From: Himantopus leucocephalus
Lineage: Eukaryota > Chordata > Aves > Charadriiformes > Recurvirostridae
Direction of reading: 5' to 3'
DNA: 64,000 nt
Assembly: GCA_003993805.1 (NCBI GenBank)
Contig: RSEF01000004.1
Span: forward strand, 78,660,206-78,724,205
Below, one piece after another: positions 12,751 to 25,510 of this stretch (positions are counted from its first letter, which is position 1; each line of letters begins with the position of its first letter). The notes beneath the pieces are model-generated. The model saw nothing but the letters and a program-made list of their open reading frames with translations, was not told where the DNA came from and did not search any database. The translations under genes and the position numbers were made by a program.

Positions 12751-13433
12751 TGCTGAATGAGTTGCAATGACACATCCTCCCACACTGTCTTTAAGCTCTA
12801 CTGAGTGGCTTGGCAGCTGATGATGTCTTCCTGGCCATTTGGATATGCAAGAGTTCAACAAAATTGCAGCTGACATACTATTGCAGCTGGTTTAGGGGTC
12901 TGTAAGCCTTTGCTTCAGAAACAGTTTTGGAACAGCAGATCCTAGACCCCAAATTCCAGTTTACTAGTACGGCAGTGTCATCAACTTCAGTACCTCCATT
13001 TCTGGTAGAATAGGAGTTTACCTCATAGTTTCTTGATAATTTTCATCTGCAGCTGTGAGATATGTTTGAAAATTTGAACTTTATTTTTTGAATGTTGGAT
13101 TTTTCTTCCCAAACTGAAAAGTGAAATGTTTGAAAACTACAACAGAACAAAAGGATATTCTTAGCTAATTTTCATCTATAGTCTTTTATACAAATGCCTA
13201 ACATTTGAAGGACATGAGGACACCTTATAGAAATTTGATCTTTATTTGGTCTCTTTATTGAGAACAAATTACAAATACTGGAATTCTCAGTTTTAAAAGT
13301 TAAAGGTTTAAAAATATAAGGAGCTCTTTGTGTATTTTGTGGAAATCTGGACTCACTTTCTTAGATTTTATAGATCCTGTTTTGCAAAGAATGGGAAGAC
13401 AGGCCATTAGCTGTGTCTGGAATACAGTAGTTC

Positions 13434-13720
13434 TCATAATGAAAACTACCTTAAGAAAAAAAGAAATAAATATAACTTTTTTATGACAGACCAGAAAATT
13501 ACTGGCTTACAGAGATTCCCCCACTCTTGGTTTTCTTACAACCAAGATTTTTTGGCCTGGTTTGTTGTTTTTTGGGNTCATAATGAAAACTACCTTAAGA
13601 AAAAAAGAAATAAATATAACTTTTTTATGACAGACCAGAAAATTACTGGCTTACACAGATTCCCCCACTCTTGGTTTTCTTACTACCAAGATTTTTTGGC
13701 CTGGTTTGTTGGTTTTTGGT
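13434..13720. repeat. Direct duplication, 144-bp period, split by a single N
   Basis: Bases 13434-13576 are repeated at 13578-13720 with only a few mismatches (near the CTTACAGAG/CTTACACAG and ACAACC/ACTACC words and at the T/G-rich end). A single N lies at 13577 between the copies and another at 13721 after the second. Near-identical copies meeting at an N suggest overlapping contig ends that were not merged, rather than a biological duplication. The T-rich 3' edge would explain the failed overlap. Confidence 0.85.
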
Positions 13721-15012
13721 NTTTTGGGTTTTTTTTTCTTTTTTACACATGTAATTAACAGAAATCAAACTCAGAGGGATTCTTAAGTTCGTGGTTTGAT
13801 AATCATTACCAAGTCCATAACATTTTGCTCAATGTTTTATGAAAGAAAGCTGTCATTTTTGGATGAAGTGTAATTTATAGTAGTTAGAAAGACATCTGAA
13901 TATTGACATAAAAGATGCAGGGCTTGTGGAAAGATATAATAGTTTTGATTAAACCAGCAGATACACTTGAAAAAAAAACAGCAAACCTGGATTTACTGCC
14001 TCTTCATCAAGGCTTCAAAGGAGAAAAAAGACTTTGAGCAAAATTGTTGCAATGGTGTTGCTCCTAATTTAAAGAAAAGGTGTTACTTTCTGTCTGAATC
14101 TTGCTGGCTTCAGTTTTCAGCTATCGCTTCCATTGGCTAAACAAAACATCCAGCTACTCTCAGAGATGCTCTTTGTCAATCCTTATAGACTCAAATGAAG
14201 TCATCTCATAACTTCCTTTTGAAAAGCTACGCAAATGAAGATATTGGATTTTATTTTTTACTGAAGTACTATTACAGGAAGTTTACAGATACTAGATCTC
14301 ACTTCCTGGGCTTGTGTTTAAACCATAATTTCAAGGTTTTTTCCAACAAGAAAAAAAAAAAAAAAGATTGCTTATATACCTGAGCACAATTCTCCTGCAG
14401 ATTGTGTATTCCTGAGCAAGGCATTACAACAGAGGATTTTAAAACCTTTCCTCTGAATAGAAGCGCATAGTTAACTGTGGTCAGTCTCAGAGAGCCTCTG
14501 TGACAGGATAACAGCACTTGGTGAGACAGATATTTAGAAAAGACATTAAGAGGCATAAGGCACCCACAAAATGTTCTGTGGTTGACCTTATAGAAAGGGA
14601 GTTCAACGCTGACTTCAATGGGGCTAATATTTAGTTTCAAGATAAGAATAAGTAAAATTGAAATGAAAATTCTGAGTGGCATTTTGAAAGATCTGTTTGA
14701 CAACCTGTGTCTTGTTTATTTTCTCTGATGAGAAAGAACATTATTGTGTAACAGGGAACAATTTCTAAATGTCAATGATTTTTCTCTTCTTTGGGAACAC
14801 AGTCAATGTCAAACTAGGTTTTAAAAAAAATCCAGTGAATCAAACAGTGTCAGAAATATGTTGGGCATAGCTAAACTGCATTTCCTATTGTACTTCCAGC
14901 AGGCAGAATACAGAGAAATAAGCAGACCCACACTTAGAAACAAGGATGTTTTTACTCTGAAATGCAATGCTTACCATTGCCAAAACTTGATGAGGAAGTA
15001 AAAAGGGAGACT

Positions 15013-15036
15013 GGGGGGGGTAGGGTGGGGGTGGGG
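15013..15036 (+). other. Strong G-quadruplex-forming motif
   Basis: Four G runs of 8, 3, 5 and 4 are separated by loops of TA, T and T. This satisfies the usual four-run, short-loop rule for G-quadruplexes and is the clearest such site in an otherwise AT-rich window. No gene start is visible next to it, so a function is not implied. Confidence 0.8.
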
Positions 15037-15454
15037 AAGAAAGAGAAAGGTAAGCCCCAAATCAAAGCCTCCTGTGCTTTTCTTTCTTAGATATATGTCT
15101 AGTTAGTTCAGTTAAAAATCATAGGGATTTTACTGCTTTTAGGACAAATAACTGACTTAAAACCAAAAAGTGGACAGTGTTTGAGGTCAAAATCCAAACA
15201 GATAAACTTCAAAAGTGAAAGCTAAAAAAGCTTAATAAGGGGGAAATCTGCTTTAAAAATGTTACTTACATTTGCAAACTCATCCAATTATTGCTATGAA
15301 TTAAAAATTCAGTGCATCAAAAGCATCAATATTCTTCAAACTTCATTTTTACTGAAAATTAGTAATTTAGTAATAAAGCTTGTGATAGTCTTTATACCTA
15401 TATTTTTCATATTTTTAATTTTTTTTTATGGATTAAATTGGTGTTCACAAAGTA

Positions 15455-15560
15455 ATAGCTGAAGTTACAGTCTCATTAACAATGGCATGTTAGTAATTAC
15501 AAGGTTGCTCATGGTTAATTACTACCCTTCATTAAACACAGCACATCAGGAAAGTGTGGA
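15455..15560. promoter_or_regulatory. Homeodomain-type TAATTA motif cluster
   Basis: A perfect palindrome GTAATTAC occurs at 15493-15500, and GTTAATTACT occurs about 20 bp downstream at 15514-15523, with ATTAA words on both sides. TAATTA is the core site for many homeodomain proteins. The spacing of two good sites in moderately complex sequence is enhancer-like, but this is inference and AT-rich DNA yields such words often. Confidence 0.22.
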
Positions 15561-17220
15561 GGGCTTCTGAAGAGCATATATCCCATCACTGCTACTCAGT
15601 GACCTAAATCAACCTTAATCCAAAGTCTGCTGTGATGGAGTTTCAGGTCTTCTGTATCTAAGCAATTAGCACAGAAAGAAAAGGCACATGTGCAAAGCTG
15701 CATGCATACAGACACAGCAAAAATGCTCCTGTGGCACTTATGTGGTGTGAAGAACCCATAGTGAGCTGGCAAGAATTGTGCATAGCTGTGCTAAGCAGAA
15801 AAGCTCTTCAGGGAAAGGAGAAAAGGTAGGACTGGGTGAAAGAGTGAAACTGGTAGGCATGACATGTTAATGAGCTGTGTCAGAGCCATCTGAGGCTTGG
15901 GGAAGATAATTGCTACTTCAGAGTAAAGTCACCATTTTTTCTGTTCAGGACAATGTTCTTTGGAGCTGTTTTTTGGAACACTTAGAAAAGCAAAGAAGCC
16001 AACAAAGTATCGAACACATTTTTTAGCATCCTGGAGATGAGCTTTTTCAGTCCGATAACTCACTGATTGTAACCAGATCTTTAATTCTTAAACAAGCAAA
16101 ATACCGTATTGGTTTCCAAAATGAATTTTAACCTGTAAAAACACAATTATTATTATGTTGTTTCACTGCTGGTCATTTAGTTCTCACAACATATAAAACA
16201 AGACTGCCCCTTTCACCATCTAGCATTCAAAGAAGCAAGGTGGAAGAAAATTCTGAGGTTCTCTCTGCATTAAAGGTGAGGGAGAGGCTGTGTGTGTGTG
16301 TTTGTTTTAATTTCCCAGACAAGTGAATTCCAGAGGTTGAACCTTCTGAAAGGTTAATGCTTCTGTTGCATGGCATCCTTTGATGCTAGTGACTAATTTT
16401 ACATTACTTCTTTACTCTTTTTTTTCTGTCGTCCTTTTCTTTCCTGCCTTTAAAGTCAAAGTAAAGAAATTTCACCTAATTAAACTGTCAGCTGAACACA
16501 GGTACTGTCACTTAATAACATGAGCAACTAAAGAAGCATTGAATGACAAAGGAATGACCTGTAGTCCACAGGACAGGTGAAAGTGTTATGCCTTCTTTTA
16601 CTGTACCCCTACTGATAATTAGCATTTTTTACCTTCAGTGACTTTCTGATCAGGTTACAGTTGTAGAAATTGCATGAGGTTGTATTATTTTCGATAATTA
16701 TTTTTACTTCTCTCCCTCTGTCTTGCTTTCTCTCTTTACACACACACATACATATATAGTGCATTCATAGTCTAATCCTGTTTCCTTCTGTGAAGCATAT
16801 GAAAAATCATACAATCATAATGGATTTGACAGACTACTTGGAAACCTCTCACAGGATTCAGCAACACTGCAGGAACACAAAATAAAGCTCTTTTACAAGC
16901 TGTCCTGTCTCTGGACCTACAATGGAAGGTGGGCAATACAGGTCCAGCACACTTACAAGACAGTACAACCAAAGTGAAGAATCGGATGGAGAGCAGCTTT
17001 ACTACCTATTTGTGAAGAAGAAAAAACCCATCAATTTCCTTTCATGACTACCTATAGCTTCATTATGCACACACTACTGTCTCTGTCAAAAATCAAAAAG
17101 CCTCTATTGACAAACTGATGATAATGTAAGAAGAAAATTTTCCCCACTGTTTCCTAAAAGCCAGCCTCACAGTTTTTTCACATGGTGAATAATGACAAAC
17201 ATGTCCAAAATATATACATA

Positions 17221-17325
17221 TATAGAGAGATACGTATGCAAAAAAACAAAAAAAAACCCCAAAACAAAAACAAACCACCAAAAAGCAAGCAAGCAAGCAA
17301 ACAAAAACAATGAAGAGAGAGAGCT
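17221..17325. repeat. A-rich low-complexity tract with (CAAG)n
   Basis: Runs of A are broken by C, with GCAAGCAAGCAAGCAA near 17284-17299 followed by GAGAGAGAG. It is simple sequence. The lysine/asparagine-rich frame read through it (17192-17407) is not a real protein. Confidence 0.8.
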
Positions 17326-17454
17326 TTATTTTGCTGATAAAAACACAGCTACAAAAATGCAGTTTCTTTGGGAGGGTGGGGAGATAATCCATCCTTGCCA
17401 TGAGTGATTTGCAAAAATTCCCATTTGAGAACATGAATAACAGTGAACATTTCA

Positions 17455-17882
17455 GCATAGAATAGTTTGGGTTGGAAGGGACCTTTAAAGGTCATATAGT
17501 CCACCCCCCCTGCAATCTGCAATGAACAGGGACATCTTCAACTAGATTAGGTTGCTCAGAGCCCCATCCAACCTGACCTCGAACACATCCAGGGATGGGG
17601 CTTCTACCACCTTTCTGGGAAACCTGTTTCAGTGTTTCATCATCATCATTGTAAAAAATGTCTTCCTTCAATCCAGTCTAAATCTACATTCTTTCAGTTT
17701 GAAGCCATTACCCCTCTTCCTATCACTACATGNNNNNNNNNNNNNNNNNNNNNNNNNNNNNNNNNNNNNNNNNNNNNNNNNNNNNNNNNNNNNNNNNNNN
17801 NNNNNNNNNNNNNNNNNNNNNNNNNNNNNNNNCCTGTATTGATACTAGGGGTTGCCCCGACCCAGGTGCAGGACCTTGCATA
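17455..17882 (-). mobile_element. CR1 LINE, 3' part on minus strand, interrupted by a 100-N gap
   Basis: Read on the minus strand, this is a 5'-truncated CR1. The plus strand begins with the complement of the CR1 tail (CATAGAATAGTTTGGGTTGG, then AAGGGACC) and continues through the complement of the 3' UTR and the C-terminal coding end (GCCCCATCCAACCTGACC; CAGTTTGAAGCCATTACC). An N gap covers 17733-17832. Clear CR1 text resumes after it (GGGGTTGCCCCGACCCAGG, then AGGACCTTGCA), where the homology stops at about 17882. The spacing of recognisable text suggests the gap mainly hides CR1 sequence. Confidence 0.93.
17733..17832. other. Assembly gap (100 N)
   Basis: Exactly 100 Ns, the conventional length for a gap of unknown size. 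It lies inside the CR1 copy at 17455-17882. Confidence 0.99.
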
Positions 17883-20641
17883 TCTGTATGTACAGCACAT
17901 CAGAGAAGGAATGTATAAGTTTAAATAGTATTATACTTACACGTCATGAGGTCTGCATCTCTGTTTCTGGAATGACTGCAGAGTTGACAGTACGGACTTT
18001 CTTGTTCCTTAGTGTATTGGCTATAACATTGAATAACCATGTTTCTCCACAGTGTTAAGCTATTCCAGCAGTGGCAGTGAGGACAAGGTGTTTGGGAGAG
18101 ATCTGCTGTTTAATCCTGCAGGGTTTAGAAGGCCACTTTTTGCAATGATAAAGACTGATTTATTGAAGTTGTTATAATTCTACAGCTATATTTTACTGGA
18201 CACTATTTTTTATGAACTAATGAACTTAAAATGTGAAATCTTGCAGTACAAGGCAGAGAGAATTACTTTACTCTAGTCTTTGCTGCTGACTCTCAGCTGC
18301 ATAACATTCCCTTACTATGACATTTCTGGGGAAAAATGCAGAAAATAAGGTGATTTGTGGTGTTATTAGCAATAGAAAGAAGAAGAATCCAAAAAGACAT
18401 GGGGGGTGGGTGAGTGTGTGTGTGTTGTTTGTTTGACTTGTGAAACTTTTATAGTTAAGAATGAAAAGTAAGTTTGATTCAACAAATGGACTTAGTTATT
18501 GTAACGACGAACATCAATATGCCAGCCACTATCACGTTTCTTCCAGGTCTACAACCCATAGTCTTGCCCAGTTTTCCTAAAGAAGGATAAAGGAAATCAG
18601 ATACCTCAGAAGAGAATCCAAAGCAACAGGAAAGGTAACAGAATCAATAAACTAATGAAAAAGAAACACAGGTGAAAAAAGGTGTTTCCATTGTTTCAGT
18701 GCCTGTCTTTTAGATATGATAGGTAGCTCTGTTTCCTTGTTTTGTTTTGAGGTTGTTTTTTCATTCCAGAGCAAGTTCAACTGACTTTTTAAATACAGGA
18801 GAAAAGGAGTTCTTAATTTGACCTCTCTCAGCTAATTGGAAAGTAGCAAGAGTAGCCAGTCATAAGGCAGCAAAAATGGTTATGTGCTCATGCTCTAAAA
18901 AAAGGTTACACATCCCCTAATGTCTCAGGGAGAATCAGTAAATTTGATTAGATTTTGTTTTGAGGAGGTGAGTGAGCCTTTATATATCTCTTATTAATGT
19001 TATTCCACCTTGCAGAGAATAATAGCAACCTGTCTATATCATTTTATGATTTAGATGTTAACCCACAGGGAGAAAGGTATTACTCCTAAACCAGTTTCTG
19101 TATTTCACATCAAGCTATCAATGCAAACATTCTTTGGCATAGGGATCATAATACAGCTGTTTCCATCAGACGTGCCTTTTTGCAGAACTGGAGAGTTATA
19201 TTCTAATACTCAATACAATATATTCTTTGAATATATTCAATACAATTTGATTTTATATAAATTACAATGTAGGCAAAAAGCAGCCCAAACCACTGTGAAA
19301 AGGCTGTGTCTAATCTCTCCTTGTAAAAGAGTGTAGTAAATTGATTAAATCTAGTAAAAGATTTGATAAACAACCGCTGTCCTAAAGGAACTGTAAGAAA
19401 GGACCTCAGGTTAAAATATCTTCTCTAACTGTTGTAACAACTTGACTGTTTTATTAAAAGCCACTTTTAAATCAAAAATTCATTTTGAATGAAAGCAGCC
19501 ATGATGTCAGTTTATAATGTGGAAGTCACATTGGTGGTGGAATCAAATCAAACTGAGATTTTAGATCCAAGCAGGTGGATGAGTACTGGGGTTAAGGACC
19601 CTGCTGAGACAGGTGCAGCATTGGTTAGCACTCTAAACCAGATAATAGCTTTTGGCACCAACAGAAGAGGAAATATAGCTGCTGAAATATTCAGTTTGTC
19701 CTCCAGGACCTGGAAGGAATTTAGGTTCCTAATCCTTCATTTAGGAAGATATATTTGTAATTGAGATTCTTTTGGTGCTCCTACATCAGTGTTTTAGATA
19801 GAAGAGGAACGAAATTTTAAAGCAAAATGGTTGTCCTCATTTACCACATCTTTGTTTGCACTGCAGAGCAGTGTCAGAGCACACAAGCTGAACTCCCTTG
19901 AGATGAAACTCAACTGGACTTCCAAGGAGAGCAAGCGGTGAGCCTGCAATTGCCAATAGGTGTTCAGATAAGACCTGACTACAGCTAATATGAAATAAAC
20001 CCTTTGAAATAGATTTAGTGTAGGTGTCATATCCTCAGCTCTGATTGGTTTTGTCCTTGAAACTTGCTCCTACTGTAGCACACTAGTTGCTAATGTGGAC
20101 ATAACCTTTCCAAATACCAGATCAGATTCTTTGTATCATCCGCGCCACTTCAGCATTACCATAGTAAATGCCTTGTGGTTAAATCAACATACAGCTTGTG
20201 GAGGTCTTTGAAAGAAGTTATGTTATCTCCCTTTCTCCTTCCCAGAAGTGAGTGCTTCTCAACATTAGCTGACTTGGTCTAGAAGGATCCAAAATGTGGG
20301 GGTTTATTTGGTTTTGTTTTTTTTTTTTTTATTATTTTTATTTTAATACTAGCTTTTCTTTAACGTCTGAAAGATTAGTTTAATTTTTCAAGAAAAGTAA
20401 GCAACAACAATAAATAGTTACTGTATTTTTTTCTATAGGTTTCGCCAAATATCACGTGTTCCTAAATTCGGCATAAATTTGGTCTGCTTGCTTCTGATTG
20501 AAGGCTAAATAGAAAGGAATATTGGTTTTTTGACTTACATAAGCATACATTCATTTACACTTTGTATTACTTGCATGTACTGAGGTATTTTATATTCTCT
20601 GTATCAATGAAATTAGTCATCTCTAGGATTGCATAGACGTG
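17883..20641. other. AT-rich unique sequence, no gene seen
   Basis: No gene or transposable element was recognised. The open frame at 19489-19764 (plus, 91 codons) has a fairly balanced composition but no motif I can assign and no visible splice or promoter support. A small AT hairpin occurs at 19217-19237. Confidence 0.55.
19217..19237. repeat. AT-rich hairpin
   Basis: AATATATTC and GAATATATT form a perfect 9-bp inverted repeat around TTT. Such repeats are common in AT-rich DNA. Confidence 0.75.
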
Positions 20642-20735
20642 ATCTAGTTGGACCTGTTTTGAGTAGGGGCTTGCACTAGGTCACCTCCAGAGGTCTTTTC
20701 TAACTTAAATTGTGCTATGATGTTATGATTTTGTG
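20642..20735 (+). mobile_element. Old CR1 LINE 3' end remnant (plus)
   Basis: About 95 bp retain the layout of a CR1 3' terminus: TCTAGTTGGACC, then ACTAGGTCACCTCCAGAGGTC, then a worn octamer tail (GTGCTATGATGTTATGATT). It is more diverged than the copies at 12.57 and 48.28 kb and so probably older. It is non-coding. Confidence 0.8.
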
Positions 20736-23700
20736 GCATAGCAACAACCATCTCAGTTGTATATAAGATTTAGAGTAACAACTATATTTATTGCATAGCT
20801 TTCCTACTATAAAGCACAGGAATATATACTAATATTTTTTGCTTGTTTGTTTTCTTCTTAATGCAATTAAAATAGTGGACATCATCAAACCTGAGCTGAT
20901 CACTCACATTATATGAGGTAAAGAGCAAGCACTAAAGGAAGAGTCTGCAAAGAAGCTGAAGTATAATGATTTGACTGCTGAAACAATCTTAGACATTTTT
21001 ACATTTGTTAATTTACATTTTACATTTACATTTGATAATATAGAAAGAACAGCATAAAATAACATATAAATGTCTGTAGCTTTGTTCAGAAATGTGTCAC
21101 CAGTGAAGTTGTAATAATTCTGTACTGGAAATTGCCTCTTTAGCACAGATTTAAAGTGTACCAAAATTGTTTAATAAGTCAGAAATAAAATAAATGTAGC
21201 CTTTCTAAGGCTTACTCATGAGATAGCATGTACATGTTAAACTGATCCCTGCTGACTGCACTAACATTTTTGAAGTTTCAAGCTACCTCTAATTGTAAGG
21301 TTACACTATTATGACTTCAACAGTCAGCTGCATATTTTTTGGAATAAATGTCTGATTTCATTCATATAAGAAAGATTAATAAAGTACACTTAATAAAAAT
21401 GTTAAAGAGCTACATATGCAATTCCTATTAACAGTGGTGGAGTTTTACACAGCTTTCCTGCTCACCTTGCTGAAACAGACATCTTCCAGTAAAAATTTAA
21501 ATGAGAATAAAAATACAGTTAGAAGAGATGAAGTGGGAAGGCAAATACATGCTTGCTTTCTGAAAGGTTCCTGCTGCCATAGGTAGTGTCGGTCCTTGTT
21601 GATTCTGACACAGAGTACACAGGTGAATAGTGATGACCACAGCTGGGTGCTCCCAGATCCACTGGACGATGGGCTGACGTGGTACATCAGTTCATCTGTT
21701 CTGATAAAAGAGTAGAAGGTGTTTAATTGAAGAAAACAAGGTTTGTAAGTACCCAGTGACACTCTGATGTTAGTGACTACCTAAGAAAACGAAATACACA
21801 AGTAGTTTCTCTGCTCTCTTGTATGGTATTCTTATTAAAAAAAAAAAAAAAGTCACTTGAAATCCTGCAAACCCTTGCATATGTACATACCAATGCCTGA
21901 TTGCCACCCCTAGAAAAGCACAAAACATCAAAACACTGAAGAATTTGGTTAGTAATGTTATTTTCAGGTCAACCACACAACTTTTTATTTAAAAAAAAAC
22001 CTTTTCTCTAAGCTACTATGTTCCCTTTGACAACCCAATATTGTTTCTCCAGTTGTAAAACTGGAGTGTTCAACAATATTAAGGTTCTTATTTATTTGTT
22101 GGTAGGAGATTAGCTGTAAAAGGTCAGTCAGTGTGAAAGAGCAGTAAGGCTATTTTCTTTTTTGACTACACCTTTAAGAGTGAAGTGAGCCCTACTGGAC
22201 GGGAAGTCCCCATGAGTTAGGAGCTAGTCTGAGACAGTCGGTGATACAAAAAGCAGCACACTAGGTGCTCCTCCATATGTACTTTATATCTTACTTTGTT
22301 TTTCCCTTTAATCTCCAAAAAAAAAGTTATCTAGCCTGAAAGATATTTGCTGTTCATCTGGGAGAAATCAGAACTGAACTCATTTAGAGAGTGATATCAT
22401 CCTCTGAAGTTTGACAGCGTGACAGGGCAGGTGGGCACCCACTGCGTTTACACAACAAGAATCTAAAATAGGAGACTCTTCATTTTCTTTGAGTGTGTTT
22501 CCCTTAGGGGGGCTGCAGAAAAACAGTCCTTTTTTTTTAAAAAAAACCCCCCGTTGCTTATATTGGGATCTGGTTGGAGGTTTTAGCAAGACAGCTGCAT
22601 CAAAATGTAAATTCAGTGATCTGTGATGTGTAGATTTAGAATATATGCCATATAAGCCTTGTCTGTAGTGTGAATAGCCTTCAGTTACTATACTAAAATA
22701 AAATGGGCATAAGTTTCAAGAAAAATGATTAGCCTATACATGTTTATACACTCTGTTTCAGCCCTAATAAACATAGTTTAGAGATGTACCAGGGACAGTT
22801 TAACAATGAAAAACAATTCCCTGTGGCTGTTCACATTCACTTTAAAGATTTCTAATTTGCTAAATATTTGCCTACACTTTTATGTCCAATTTCATTATGT
22901 ATATTTGGGCTTTTAATTTGCATTCCTTTCTCATCATAGTTTACTCACAAGGAATGATACTTTTAATTAGTTTCCTTTGTATAGTTCTCTGAAATATAGT
23001 ACTTGGAATGGAAAAGATTCCAGTTATTCAAATCGTTATTGTAAAGGGTAGTAAAATCTGGAAAAAAGCCACATCTTTTTTGCTGTAGCTGACACACTAC
23101 ATTGATCTAGCAGGAAATCTGTCTATTACTGAGACAGATGGGGGAGCTCTGGGACTCGGTTTAACACGGTTGCAGCTACTGCGGATGCTGATGCCGTACA
23201 CTGACAATAGCTGCAGTCTGAAAAGCAGAGTTTACATGCCTGAAATAAATTGTTTTGATTAGAACCTTTAGGAAAGAAAGTCATAAGGTACAGTTTTATT
23301 GACTACTTGCCAAACAACACAGACCTGTGCTCTGTAAGCTTGTTTTGCTCTTGTAAGTCAAGCACCAACTGGGCTCTTATTTTCTAAGGTTATGGACTTA
23401 CAGCATAATACATTATCATTTACTCTGAATTATTACACAGACAGTAAAATGGGAAACAGAATGCACATTCAATTCTAAGTGTAGCTGATCTTAGGGAAAG
23501 TATTTTTTAAGGAGACTATGCATTTTTCTAACTTCCATGAGTATATAAGAAATTTACTATTGATAAAAATGTTTTCAAAACAAAAAGGCACATGAAAGCC
23601 AAATACATGGCAGTCATGAAGGAAAGCAGAATATTAACACTCCTAATTATTAGAAAAAGCTCACTATTTTGTCATAGAATGTGTTTTATTAGGTGCCATT

Positions 23701-25004
23701 TCAGCTTTTTATTTTACTGAGGGTCAGAGACCACTGTATTCATGGCATAATGTTATTGCGATCACCTAAATAGAATTGGAACAATTGTTATGCAAGGCAG
23801 AGCTAGTATTTTCTTCCCCTAATCAAGATCTATATAATATATTATCACTAAAGGCATTATTTTTTCATTGTTCTTTTGGAAATTAGTATGTACAGGTACC
23901 AGTATGTCCATTTATCATTGTCTGTTCTGGTCTAATGCATTTAAATATTTAGTCTGATACCTAAAACAGAGCACATCAAATTTTGCATTATGTTGTACCA
24001 CTGTAATGGTAGACTTCTGGCTTGTTTATTGCCACTTTGCTTTTTAAAATCGACATCTTCCTCTGAAGATGACTTTTAATTTAGATTTCTTATTTTTTAA
24101 GGCATAGTAATTTGAATAATAAAAACAACTGAGATCATTAACTGCATCCTCCATAAACAACAACGAATTTAATTTTATGAATTTCCAAGCCTGATACAAC
24201 ATCAAGCTGCTGCCTCATGCCCAGCTACTTTAGCATATTGATTTGTATTGTTATTGACTGTAAAGGCTAGATAGCTTTTAAACCTTCCTACAATGAACGT
24301 TACCAGAGTCGTTTTATATTTTATTTCCCACTTAGCTGAGACAACTGCTTACTTTCATGGCAGAACCTGAGAGTAACAAAAGAATAGATTTCAGCATATT
24401 CATACACCTTTTCTCGGCTATGAAGGAAGTTGATTGACAGTTACATGATAAAAGTAACAAATTGACACTGTTGTTCCGAGTGAGTTCAATCCAGCCATGA
24501 CGTAGGTTTGAGAGCCCTCTGCAGAACAAATCTCCTGCATCACACCATCTGAAAAGTCCGTTCCTCAGTCAGCCATGCTAATGGGAAAGCTTCCTGTCCT
24601 TTATAACCAGTAAATCTACATCTACATATTACTATCAAGATCTAGACTAACGCATACATGTTCAAAAGCAGTTAATTATTTGGCTGGGGGTCTGTTACTT
24701 ATTCCTTCAATAAGATTCCATTTCAACAGGACTATATTTTCTGAATTATCGTTCCTTAAAAATAAGACTGCCTCAGGAAGCCCCATTATTAAGCCAACCT
24801 GTGTCTTAAGCAACCAAATTTCTCGGAAAACAGGCGACATATTCAGGCTCCTGATCCAAAGCATCTCCGAAATAGCCTTTCTCCATAGACTGAGTGCAGG
24901 CACCTTCATGAATTATCTGTCTTTAGTTTGTATGAATACTTCAGCCCAGACTCTCAACCATAGCAAAACATATTCTGGTTTTTACTTAATTTGATGAATT
25001 CTGA
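20736..25004. other. AT-rich unique sequence, no gene seen
   Basis: No gene or transposable element was recognised. TTACATTT-type words repeat at about 20993-21035. Short frames (for example 21445-21762 minus and 24680-24994 plus) have no assignable domain. Confidence 0.55.
20993..21035. repeat. Imperfect TTACATTT simple repeat
   Basis: The word ACATTT recurs about five times in 43 bp with varying spacers. Confidence 0.7.
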
Positions 25005-25510
25005 ACAGACCATTACTTCTCAGGAGTGAAATCTTGGTGTTACAATAGATAATACTGTGAAAGTGTTGCCTCAGTGCTCAACAGCAGTCAAAAAAAAAAG
25101 GAAACAAAATTTTACAGTTTATTAGGAGCGGAATAGGAAATAAAATAGAAAGTATCATTATGCCTCTGTATAAACTTGATTATTGTGCAAAGTGCAAAAA
25201 AAAAAAACCTAACAAAGAACTTGACTGATAGAAGTCATAAAAGCATGGGACAATTTCCATATAAGGAAATAAAAACCCCAACAAACAAACTAAGATGACC
25301 TGCACTCTTAACGTTGCAATGGAGATAACAGAGAATAGAAGGGACAGATTTCTGTATTTTTCTGAGTGGCAAGGAATAAATAAATGGGACTAGCTGTTCA
25401 CAGTCTCTTCTGAAACCAAAGGACATCAAATGTTTACTCAAAATACAGAACGATGGGCTAAATGAATCCTTGGTCTCAGTCATTGTGGTCATTGTGTTAT
25501 GTTTTTGATT
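25005..25510 (+). mobile_element. Ancient CR1/L3-like LINE remnant (plus), reverse-transcriptase C-terminus to 3' end
   Basis: From 25030 the plus strand reads NLGVTIDNTVKVLPQCSTA. After an A-rich frameshift, from about 25106 in another frame, it reads KILQFIRSGIGNKIESIIM followed by PLYKLDYC. These match, in order, the conserved block near the C-terminus of CR1-clade reverse transcriptases (GVxxDxxLxxxxQC, then AN(K/R)ILxxIxRxI, then LYxxLVxxxLEYC). Downstream, at about 25454-25500, the text GGGCTAAATGAATCC and TTGGTCTC resembles the 3' end of old amniote CR1/L3-type elements. It has a frameshift and stops and is long dead. No host function is evident. Confidence 0.78.

Larger units (their letters stand above)
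12751..17454. other. AT-rich sequence, no gene seen; holds a duplicated contig end and a G4 motif
   Basis: No coding gene was recognised. The open frame at 13483-13758 lies within the direct duplication around the single Ns and is an artefact of it. The frame 14299-14703 (minus) has no known motif. An A-rich stretch with CAAG tetramers at 17235-17305 is simple sequence. Confidence 0.55.

Noticed and set aside
13483..13758. 91-codon open frame containing two similar halves
   Set aside because: It is produced by the duplicated contig end around the Ns at 13577 and 13721; there is no protein motif.
14299..14703. 134-codon minus-strand open frame
   Set aside because: Composition and hydrophobic pattern are as expected for AT-rich random sequence; it reads a phenylalanine run from a poly(A) tract, and no family motif is visible.
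19489..19764. 91-codon plus-strand open frame with balanced composition
   Set aside because: I considered a small exon or gene, but there is no recognised domain, no convincing splice or promoter signals, and no neighbouring coding exon.
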